From Gordius sp. MW1 (lineage: Eukaryota; Nematomorpha; Gordioida; Gordea; Gordiidae), in NCBI GenBank assembly GCA_964036665.1, contig OZ038529.1, forward strand, positions 868,001 to 932,000: a stretch of DNA of 64,000 nucleotides, in the 5' to 3' direction. Under the pieces are notes generated by a model that saw nothing but the letters and a program-made list of their open reading frames with translations, was not told the DNA's origin and searched no databases. Shown here piece after piece: positions 24,601 through 36,600 of this stretch; positions within the stretch are counted from its first letter, which is position 1; every line of letters begins with the position of its first letter. The translations under genes and the position numbers were made by a program.

Positions 24601-27600
24601 TATCTTTAACCGAAAAAAAACAAAAATTTAAGTAAATTTTTATTTGTAAATACAACGATATTACTGTTAAAAATTGTAAAAAATATCATTTCAAGCCGGG
24701 AAATTCGGGGAGCTTTAGTAGTTCGGGCATGGGCAAGCGGACACTTATAAAAGCATTATTACAAATCAGACCACTGGCTTGTATATTTAAAACTTTATAT
24801 GTAATAAGTTGAATTGGAAATTAGACATAAAGAGTATGATTATACAAAAATTTTAGAACTAGAATTTTAAAATTTTTAATTATAAATAATTTTTATTGAT
24901 ATAATTTGATATACAAATTTTCAAAAATGATAAAATTTTAAGGTTACTTGATCTAGGCCCAATAGAACAAGTAATGGAATGACAGTTAAACCCCCTTTGG
25001 TCCATTCTTCAAGTGTTACCGTCCCGTCAGAATCGTAATCAATCTCCAGCATCATATCTTGTAAAATCTTAAATTTAAATTAAATTTTTTTTTTTTTTAA
25101 TCAATTTTTTATTAAATGAAACTATAGAAAACTATAAAAATTATATGCGAGGTAAACATTCGAAAATTGCGATAGCGTTGAAATGACAAATAATGATTCC
25201 GATTTTCTGTTTAATGAAAAAAGTTTCCCTATTGTCAAGGGTATTGGCAGATATACGGCGTCCTTTCAGAAGGGCTTGGGTTTTAGGACCTATTGTTGTA
25301 AGAGTGGTGGTCACTATGGGGGAGAAAAGTAGTGAGGAATTAAGTTCTGCGTATTTAGCGGACTTTAATCTTTCAGAATCAACGAGGGGGTCTTTGTTTT
25401 GGTTTGAGGGAGCAAAGGCATCCGGACAGGTGTAGTCCCAAGCTAGGCATAGCCCTTTTGCCCATGGGATGAGGGTCTGTCCATCAGGTCTCTTCTTGTC
25501 GCTAAGGCAAAGACCATTTGGCTCCAATTGAGAGGGAAAGCCCGCCTTTTTGAATGTCTTCTGTAGAAGAGCATTAACAGATGTGTGCCGTAAAAATCTG
25601 GCCTTGTTAAATTTCCAATGCAGGCCGTGGTGGCCTTTTGTTCCAACAGATGAGCCACATAAGTTGCATTGATGAGAGGCAACTATATCACATCCTAGGC
25701 GGAGCCCTGTTGCAATCCTGAACTCGTTGTTGGAGAGTTGAAGGTCATGAGTCCGACTTGGGATGGCCTCCAACCACTCGTGGCCGGACCTTGATGCAAA
25801 ACTTCTTAAAGCTGGTAACTCCTCAAACGATGCGCCCGAAATAAGAGTTTTAAGGGAATGGTCGTAGAGAGGAGTGTTCCAACTTTTTTGAGAGTTTATG
25901 GTAGGAATGGAGTGTTAGGATCGGACAAAGAGCTCCACATGTCGAGAGCGATTTGGGTATTCAATTAATATTGTACATGAAAATGCTAATTTTTTTATAT
26001 AACAAATATTTATAAGATTATTTTAAAAAAGTTGATAAATGAATTTTAACAATAAATTACTGGTTTTAACTCCGTAACATCCCACCCTAAATATTGAGCA
26101 ACGTTCATCATTTGATTAACGATCAAATCTAATTCCTAAAATGACAAAAATAATTTTATTAGTCAATTATAAATTTCAAAATTTTGATAAAAAATGAAAA
26201 TGTACCGAACTATCCAGAATACCATTGTCATCATCGTCGTACAATCTAAACATGACTTATTAAATACGATAAATTTATTATTTAGTATATTTCAAATATA
26301 AATACGACGATTTTATTATTTTAAATTATTTTTATTTTTTTAAATTGTTGTGATATTTGGAAAATTATAATTAAAATTTACATTCCAATTTTTCCTTTGG
26401 ACTCCCACCCTCTAGCAAGCTTAGATAACAAACTATATCTTTGAGGGCAACCTTGCATTGATAAACATCTAACATTTGATGATTGTTCACTGGACCTAAA
26501 AGACAAATTAATTTAGAATAAGCTTATAAAAATCTTGCGTAAATAACTTTTATAGGTCACTTTTTAAATATATCTAAAAATTATAAAAAAAATTTAATGA
26601 TTTAAATTAAGTACCTAATAAAACAGGGATACAAGTATCTTCGGCATTTCAAGATAATCGCAAATATATGTTTTTCAAACTTTTATAATACTTAACAGTT
26701 TTATTTATTTCATTCATCTTCACGAAATTGTATTTTTAAATCAAAAATAAGTTTATTTATTCTTTATTATTAATAGACAAAATTATTAAAATTATTAGTA
26801 ATTTTCATGAACCTAACCAGGAGGTGGCAGGGAGGGGCGACTGCCCCCCTCTAAATCCAGAAATCCTTTAAAATTCCATTATATTATGGCTAAAATTTCA
26901 AAAATTCTCATTTTGCCCCTCCCTAAATCATTACCATTAGTACCCCCTCTAATTTCAAACCTGGCTAGGCCCATGGGGATTTTACTTTATAAATTCTTAT
27001 AAATTTCAAAGCGGTCATTATTTTAAAAGCGATTAACCGTGGTGTACTTAGTAACAACAGCTGGGATTCGTTTGGCCGCCCTTTGGTTTTAATCGACTAA
27101 ACATAAACAGACTAAAGGTCGATCTCTAGGCTTAGTCGAAATATACAAAACAGACCGGAGTCGACTGTTGGTATTAGTTTAACCAAAACTAGACCAAATA
27201 AAACTCAGCCGTTTTTACAACACGAGCACCTAGTCAATAGCAATAAATAGTTAATAGGTGCTTAATAAAAAAATTTTTTTGTAAGTTGATTCCTTTCCTT
27301 TAATTTATGAAATTTTATTTAATGGAAACAAATTTATATGTTCCCCCTGGTAATCGCGAATTTTTATAAGACAGAAATTGGCCATTCTACTATTTGTAAA
27401 CATAATTCACTTGCAATATCTGAATTATGTTGTAAAAACGGCTAGGTGTTGTTTGGTCGACCTTTGATTTTAGTCGACTAAACACAAACAGACCAAAAGG
27501 TTTTTGATCTGTTTGCCCCCCCCCCTCCTAATTTTTTACCTTATTTCTGATGAGGGGGAGAGAGGGGGCAGGGGGTGTTTTGCCCCCCCCCCTTTATTTT

Positions 27601-30600
27601 TTACCCTCTTTCTCACCCAAGGGGGGGGGGGGCAGGGGGGGGGGGGGTGTTTTGCCCCCCCCCCCCTAATTTTTTACCCTCTTTCTGATGCCGGGGAGAG
27701 GGGAGGGTGATGCGGAAAGCCCTTTTTAACCCTTTCATAATATTTTTGTGAATTTGTGCGGTCACAGTGGTGACAAATGTCATAATCAACATTTTCTATT
27801 GAAATTTATTTTTTTGACAAATCATTTTTTGGTCAACCCTTGGTTTGTTTATGTTTAGCCGAGACTTGGAAAACATTCAGATTAGTGTTGTAAAAACGGC
27901 TGGACCTTTGGTCTTAGTCGACTAAATATAAACAGACCAAAGAGTTTTTGGTTGCATAAACAGACAAAAAATTATTTGGTCAACCCTTTGGTTTGTTTAG
28001 GTTTAGTCGGCTAAGACCACAGGTCGACCAAACAAAACCCAGCCGTTTTTACACCACTAAACTGAATGTTTTTTTAAAAATATTCATCTTCATTAAATAT
28101 TCGCTAAATATGTGTTTTTTAACGAATAATAAATTTATTTACAAACTTTAAACAAAAATTTTAAAATTTAATTTGTAAATAATAAAATAAAACCTTTATT
28201 GAGCGTAGAAGTTGCTGATGCCTTTCCTACAGTTTCATGAAAACCTTCAGAAATTTGTGCGAATAAACTCCGACTTCTCCCCGAAATACCGTGTGTATCG
28301 TCTGCGTCCAATCGGTCACGTGATGGAAAAGCAGAAGATTTTAAAACGTTTATCTTTCCCACAACTTTTTCGATCAAATCTCCTGAAAGAAATTACAAAT
28401 ATAAATATTATATTAATTTTATTATATTACTTTATGTATGAACGTAATATATTACTAACGAAAATTAGCCATGCAAAAGCCTTTTTATTAAAGGTATAAA
28501 GATATTTCGCGTGTTTTTATTTGCAGTTTATACCAAATGATGTTTAATTTGCCACAAATCTACCTAAGCCATGCGCTACACCATTTGATGAAGGTAATGA
28601 TATTTTCGCATATAATATAGCTTTAAAATTTTCAACTTCATTCTGTAGCATATAATAACAGCTTTCAGATGGCCGATAAAACATCAAAAGCTAAGCCATA
28701 GTTTTTGTCACAAAGTGAGACCCTAAAGCGATAAATATAAGAAGCCCCAGCGTGTTTTAAGGCTAGTTTGGCATTGGGTGCCCAGAGAAGTGTATTATTA
28801 GCACAAGCCATTCAGGATAGTAATTTAGACGACGGATTATAAAGCAGGCTCTCACTTTACCAGGATTATTTGCTTCAACAAGTTTATCATCTTCCAATGA
28901 AGAATTAGTTTGATTATGCCTATTGGCTAACGTCAATCCCCAATGAGGAGAATGAGGTAAATGCACCTTTTTTAATAATTGTAGCCTTAAAGTTGTAGCA
29001 CCACCGAGAGGCGTAATGGGAGACCTTGTATCATCCCTACTGCTCAAATGAAATTTTTCATTTTTTCGTATGATGGAATGATAATTTCTGGGGAGTGAAT
29101 GAGCCGAACTCGATCTATACGGGGGAGAGAGATATTGTTGATTCACCTGATCACTACTGTAATTGGATGGACAATGACAACTTTCATTATCCTCGCCGAG
29201 ACGCACATTTAAAGCTGGGCTCGATGGGGAGTTAGATTGGGTAAAGCATGCTTCGGCCTGCTGCTGACTATGACAAGATTGTTGGTTTGGAGATATTAAA
29301 TCGATAGGCTTTGTGCCTTTAAATATATATTTGAGCCATTGATTTTTGTCTTTGGAATCAGAATTGTGAGTAGCTGCTCCTTTGTTGAATCTACTCCTTA
29401 GCATGGAAGCTACGTAAGAACTTCTTTCGCTCCTCGAAACACCAGGTCTGCCTAAGGTGTGAGGGAAAAAGAGGGCGTGCAATTTATCACCTACCCCCAA
29501 CATCGTCCTTTCCCCCTCACTTTGATGTCGCCTGGGGTGTGGCCACGAAGTCACGTGACATCGCCCCGTCCCCGGACTACTGTTGAGTTCGATCACGTCC
29601 CTAAAGTAAGGGGCCAGAGGTGGGGATGAGGAGGAGTCACGTAACACGGGGACGAGCACCACCCCTTCCAAACAACCGGGCGCCAATGCGAAACCCGCGT
29701 GACTAATCGCGGGTGGTGCCGGGAGGATATGTGGGTTATAGTTGTGATGATGTACTGGGTGATGAACCATAAGTCTCTTTAAATGGTCACGCCCGTGATG
29801 ATGGGCGTAACCCCGAAGTATGGGTCGGTTGGGGTGAGGGTAACGCCGATTGTAGGCCTGGGAGTGAGGAAAGTACCCGCCCTTAAAATTATTACCCGTA
29901 GATGCATCCTTTTTTGAGGCAGGAGGGAGGGTGGAAGAGAGAGGCGGGCCCGTCCCTCCACCCTCATCGATCATGGAGACGGGGGGTGGTGGCGTTTTGA
30001 CGAAAGATAGAAATATGTGTTTGCACAGCAGATCGGGTGCTCGAGTTTCTAAGTAGATATCCATGAAACGTTTGAAGAGTTCATAATCGATCGGCTACAA
30101 ATATTTATGAAGAATTAGCTTTTATATAATAGTTTTTGAATCTTTAAAAATTAAAATAAATAAAATTTATAATTGTAAATGTAAAATATTTGATCGAAAT
30201 GTATGTTTCGCTTCTAAACTAGCAAAAGCCAAACTGGACCGTATTTTAGCTGTGAAAATCCGTTATAATAAAAATTAATAGCTCGGATTCATTTATAATA
30301 GTTCTTGTGAGTCTTTATATATAGAATAAAGTAGGCTAATATTTCAAAAATCTGAAAAAGTTTGTGGTTTATAATCATAAAATTTCTATAAGTTAAATTT
30401 TCATCAGCTTATAAGTTATTGAAAATTCGGCAAGACCTTTCCTTGTTTACCGTCAAACTTGATTTTTGTAAAATACGGTTAACTAAATATTAAACCTTAA
30501 AATCTTCCAGCATTAACTCGGTCACTATAAATCGAAAGAAATTTTCATACTAATGATGCCATCAGGATGATAACACAACACAGGTCTACAAAAAAATATC

Positions 30601-33600
30601 CCGCAATTCGACCAATAATTCTGATAGAGAATTTTGCGCGGAAAAATAATGTTTTTAGGTTTTCTCCAATTACCAGTTTTTGGATATACGAGGTTGAAAG
30701 TGCCAAAAATGCCCCTTTTAAGCCTTTTTGAGGCTATAATGTCACGACATGTTTAATATTTAGTGAAAAATAGTAATATATTCATGTAGATTAAAGTTTT
30801 ATCTACAAGTCCATTCTTTTATTTATTAATATCACCCTTATACTCAAATTTATAAGCGTTTGCGTAAACCCCTTCTCCTTATTAGTGATGCGGAAAAACC
30901 GAGAAAAACTCGGTCTCGTCGAGACGAGACGAGACGAGAATTTGAAAAATGGAGTCGAGATCGAGACGAGAATTTTGATGTCGAGACGAGACGATACGAG
31001 AATTTTTCGGCGAGATCTCGACTTTTAATTGATCGTTAGATTTTAATAGATTATTGTGTATTTTAATTTACATGATTTACATTTAAGGTATTAAGTGTAA
31101 ATCAATATGATGGAATATATTTGATATTAAAAAAATTCCTAAGTGTAGTAAATAATATACATTTTTCCAAAAAATTTAAAATTTGGCAATCATTTACCTT
31201 AATATGGTTGACCCTAAGAGTATGCGAATAATTTTATAATATATTCTCACATATAAGTATCCATAGCATTATTAGATATTACAAAATTTTAGGCTTAGAA
31301 TGAGTTCTGATGAAATAGTAAATATACTAAAACATATTTGTATTTCGCAGTTACTCATCCTCCATGATGCGGTAATTATCAATTGGTGGTCAGTTTGAAT
31401 AATAATACAAGTTAAGCTAAGGTGGCTCGAGATTTTTGAGCACCCGCATAACGATTTCAAAAGTACAATAATGACACCGTAATAGATTAAATCTTTCATA
31501 AATAATGAGATTTTTAGAAGTTTTTATGCTTCAACTAAGTGCATTCATTTACTATAATCTGTATAATTGTGCAATATAAAATAAATACACGAACCTATAC
31601 TGTATTCAATAAATAACTATTTAATGGCAAAGTTAGTTAGAATTGTAAGGTAATTATTTGGAATATAAATTTGATTATAATGATTTTTGTCATACATTTA
31701 AATACGTGCACTTTAATTTAAAGTTTAAAACTTTATGTTATTAACTTAATCCTATAATAATGCTACTTTTATTGTTGTTTTTACAACGTTTTAATTTGTG
31801 CAACTAGTTATCAATTCTGTATATAATAATAATATGTCACTCGCACTTTGTGGTTTATAGCGCTATAGTAAACATGCAATAAACACTATGGGCTATAATT
31901 GATGATGGTAATATCAATGGACTTAAACGCTTGCCTTAAATATGTTAAGGTCTACTTTGAAGCTTTAGCCAGAGTTAATAAAAAAGGGTCTCAATTTGCT
32001 CAATTAAGCAACTAAGTCAACTATAAGCGAACTTATAAATTTCTAAGTCTATTTATAGTTAACAGACACAGTGAATTTGATACAAATGTTATAATTTGCT
32101 AGAACAATAAAATTTAATTTTCTATACTTCAAATTTATTTATAGTTTTTTAGTCTGCACTTTTTATAGAAAATGTTATCTTTATGAATTAATTTATATCT
32201 TTATATTGTCAATGAGATGTCGTGTCCCGCTAAATCTTGAAAAGTTTGTGTATTAAAGTTTTTCAAAAGATATAAAAGTTTGCCATTTGGATTTTTTAAC
32301 ATTTATTTTTTTTTAATAAATCAGGAGAAATATTTATTCCGTATTAATTTTTTTAAAAAAGTCGAGACGAGACGAGAATTCTCGTCAAGACGAGACGAGA
32401 CCGAGATTTTTCTAGACCGAGACGAGATCGAGATTTTCATAATCGCTCTCGAGACGAGACGAGATTTTGTTATCGAGACCGAGACGAGACGAGATCGATA
32501 CACTACTCCTTATGTAAATTCGTCCCACTATGTCTGGTAAACTGAGTAAATTAGAGTACATACTACGTACGCGATGTTTACTAACACATATCTCTCTCCC
32601 TTCACCTACTCTCCTCTCTTTCTCCTCCACTCCCGCCCCCTTCATGTGTGCTTGGATAGATATGGGGGCGGGAGTGGAAGAGATGGTGAAAGGGAGAGAG
32701 AGATGTGTTAGTTAACAGCGCGTGTGTAGTATGTCTCTAATGTACTCCTTTTTCCAGACATAGTGGGACGAATTTTGATAAAGGGAAGGGGTTCACAAAA
32801 ACGCGAATAAATTTAAATATAGAGGTGTAACAAAAAAATAAATTAATGGATCTATACATGAAACTTTAATCTACGTGACAATATGACTATTTTTCACTAA
32901 ATATTAAAAATACCGTTGCAATATAGCCTCAAAAAGGCTTAAAAAGGGCATATTTAGCACCTTTAACCTCGTATATCTAAAAAAACTGGTAATTGTAGAA
33001 AAAAACTAAAAACAGATTATTTTTCAGAGCAAAGTTCTCTATCAGAATTATTGGTCTGATTGGGGGATGTGATCACAAAGTCAATATTTGTAGACATGGG
33101 CATACGCAGGGGGGGGGGCGGTGGCTGCCCCCCCCCCCCCGAATTAAAAAAAAAAAATTTCAATACAAAAACCCTAACAAATTAAAAAAAATTATGTTTT
33201 GCCCCCCCCCCTAATTAGTCGGAGGGGGGCAGGGTTTTTGGATGTCGAGACCTTTTTTTTGCTCTTAGGGAAAAAATTTCTGCCCCCCCCCCCTAATTCA
33301 AAACCTGGGTACGCCCATGTTTGTAGAGCTGTGTTATTATTATTTCATAAGATTAATTCTTAGCATAATTTGACCTTACAAAAGGAATGCTTAATTTCAA
33401 TATAATCAAAGCTAGAAATAGTTAACCAAAATTTTGACTTTTTTAACATCGGTGACTGCTCTTTCGGAAAATAAAAAATTTTACCATGGGCGTAGCCAGA
33501 ATTAGATTTAAAGAGGGGCAATAATGATTTAGTGAGGGGCAAAACAATTATTTTTTAGTAATTTTAGCCGTAATCAACATATTAAAATTTGAAGAATTTT

Positions 33601-36600
33601 TGGATTTAGAGGAGAGGGAGCCGCCCCTCCTTGCCCCCCTTGGCTACGCCCATGAATTTTACTAGTATTATTATAAGGAGCTATTTTGATGAATTACTAT
33701 GATTATTTTAAATTACGCCTTTCATTTAATCTGTGCATTATGTTTGAAACTACAAGGATCCTAATTTATAATTCTCTTTATTATATTTTAGTTGTGGGTG
33801 AAAAATTCTTATCAATAAGCTTCTCTCTAACCCCCACCCACCCCGCTTTTAATTGCTATGCAATTTTTAACCAAAATCCAAGTTATGCATATGACCTGAG
33901 ATATCGAATTTCATCGCACCACAGTATAAAAAAGAATATATTGAAATGTACAGAGAGATTGAAAGAAAAATCAATCTAACCAGATAATTATTAAACTACT
34001 ACACTTTGAAGTGTTTGAAAAGAGGCAGGCCTGGTTGAATATGCTTTCAATTATTATAAGCCAGATGGGATTAAGTTATACCTATATATTCTGGTTAAAA
34101 ATTTTTAAAATGCTTTCGGGCCGACTCGGGTGATTAACTTTTGCCTGAAATTTATATAAATCTATTCCGAGTTTTATAAGGTAAATCAAACCAACTTTTA
34201 AACAAAAAGATAATGGGATCTATTTAATAGCTGTTAAAGGAAATACTCAATTTACAGTTCAACAAATAATGGACTTTTTAAATCAGCCGGTGTAGCGTAC
34301 AGAAATGTCGAAGGTTGTAAAATAGCGAACATCAAATACGAATTGCTATTGGTTAAAAACACGAAATAATGAGTTTTGACGTTTATCACGTCTTTTTTTA
34401 CTAGCAGGGGATTGGGTGGGGATTGGGAAAATGCATTGTTACTTTTGACGATCCCATTGTTAAACCATAGCGTTTTTAAATTTGAACGTCAATTATCCCA
34501 TATTTGAATTAGAGATAGATAAATTATATTCATCTTAATAACATTTTGCAAGGTAGATGCTAATTGTGTTGAATTAAATATTAAGTTAATTAAATAGAAT
34601 AATATTATTTTTTACCCTCTTTCTCACCAGGAGGGAGGGGGGGGGGGGTGATTTGCCCCCCCCTCCTTATTTGTACCCTTTTTTTCACCAGGGGGGAGGG
34701 GGGTGATTTGCCCCCCCCCTTATTTTTTACCCTCTCTCTCAACAGGGGGGAAAGGGGTAATTTGCCCCCCCCCCCCCACTATTTTTTACCCTCTTTCTCA
34801 CCAAAGGGTAGGGGTGATTTGCCCCCCCCCCCCCCTTATTTTTTACTCTCTTTCTTACCAGGGGGGAGGGGGGATTTGCTTCCCCCCCCTTATTTTTTAC
34901 CCTTTTTCTCACCAGAGGGGAGGGGGTGATTTGCCCCCCCCCCATTATTTTCTTTCTTACCAGGGGGGAGGGGCGAATTTGCTTCCCCCCCCCCATTATT
35001 TTTTACCCTTTTTCTCACCAGAGGGGAGAGGGTGATTTGCCCCCCCCCCCCCATTTTTTTTACCCTCTTTCTTACCAGGGGGGAAGGGGGGATTTGCTTC
35101 CCCCCCCCCATTATTTTTTACCCTTTTTCTCACCAGAGGAGAGGGGGTGATTTGCCCCCCCCCCATTATTTTCTTTCTTACCAGGGGGGAGGGGGGATTT
35201 GCTTCCCCTTCCCCTTTTTTTACCCTTTTTCTCACCAGAGGGGAGAGGGTGATTTGCCCCCCCCCCCTTATTTTTTACCCTCTTTCTCACCAGGGGGGAA
35301 AGGGGTAATTGCCCCCCCCCACTATTTTTTACCCTCTTTCTCACCAAAGGGTAGGGGTGATTTGCCCCCCCCCCCCTTATTTTTTACCCTCTTTCTTACC
35401 AGGGGGGAGGGGGATTTGCTTCCCCCCCCCATTATTTTTTACCCTTTTTCTCACCAGAGGGGAGGGGGTGATTTGCCCCCCCCCCATTATTTTCTTTCTT
35501 ACCAGAGGGGAGGGGCGGATTTGCTTCCCCCCCCCCCCCCATTATTTTTTACCCTTTTTCTCACCAGAGGGGAGAGGGTGATTTGCCCCCCCCCCCATTA
35601 TTTTTTACCCTCTTTCTTACCAGGGGGGAGGGGGGATTTGCTTCCCCCCCCCCCCATTATTTTTTACCCTTTTTCTCACCAGAGGAGAGGGGGTGATTTG
35701 CCCCCCCCCCCATTATTTTCTTTCTTACCAGGGGGTAGGGGGGGATTTGCTTCCCCCCCCCATTATTTTTTACCCTTTTTCTCACCAGAGGGGAGAGGGT
35801 GATTTGCCCCCCCCCCCCCCATTATTTTTTACCCTTTTTCTCACCAGGGGGTAGGGGTTATTTGCCCCCCCCCCTTATTTTTTACCCTCTTTCTTACCAG
35901 GTGGGAGGGGGGGATTTGCTTCCCCCCCCCCATTATTTTTTACCCTTTTTCTCACCAGAGGGGAGGGGGTGATTTGCCCCCCCCCCCCATTATTTTCTTT
36001 CTTACCAGGGGGAGGGGGGGATTTGCTCCCCCCCCACATTATTTTTTCCCCTTTTTCTCACCAGAGGGGAGAGGGTGATTTGCCCCCCACCCCATTATTT
36101 TTTACCCTCTTTCTTACAAGAGGGAGGGGGGGGGGTGATTTGCCCCCCTCCCATTATTTTTACCCTCTTTCTTACCAGGGAGGAGGGGGGATTTGCTTCC
36201 CCCCCCCCCCCCCCCCAGTTTTTTTTACCCTTTTTCTCACCAGAGGGGAGGGGGTGATTTGCCCCCCCACCTTATTTTTTACCCTCTTTCTCACCCCTGG
36301 TGAGAAAGCCCTCCCTTATTTTTTATCCTTTTTCTCACCAGGAGGGAGATGGGGGGGAGTGTTTTGCCCCCCCCCTCCCTTATTTTTTATCCTTTTTCTC
36401 ACAAGAGGGGAGATGGGGGAGAAGAGTTTTCCTCGGGGGGGGGGGGGGTCCCTTATTTTTTATCCTTTTTCTCACCAGAGGGGAGATGGGGGGGGGGGGG
36501 TGTTTTGCCCCCCCCCCTATTTTTTATCCCTTTTCTCACCAGAGGAGAAGGGGGTGATTTGCCTCCCCCCCTTTATTTTTTACCCTTTTTCTTACCAGGG

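Noticed and set aside
28763..28860. Continuation of the 433-codon minus-strand frame past DGK exon 3
   Set aside because: A GTAAAG donor at 28860 joins exon 4 in the right phase and with homology. The remainder is intron read-through.
29779..29967. Alternative minus-strand frame of 62 codons inside exon 3
   Set aside because: It is a shadow of the DGK exon 3 frame with no independent support.
32360..32645. Frames with RSRLVS and ETRRD repeats near 32.3-32.6 kb
   Set aside because: They come from degenerate GAGAC simple repeats at the end of a hAT element.
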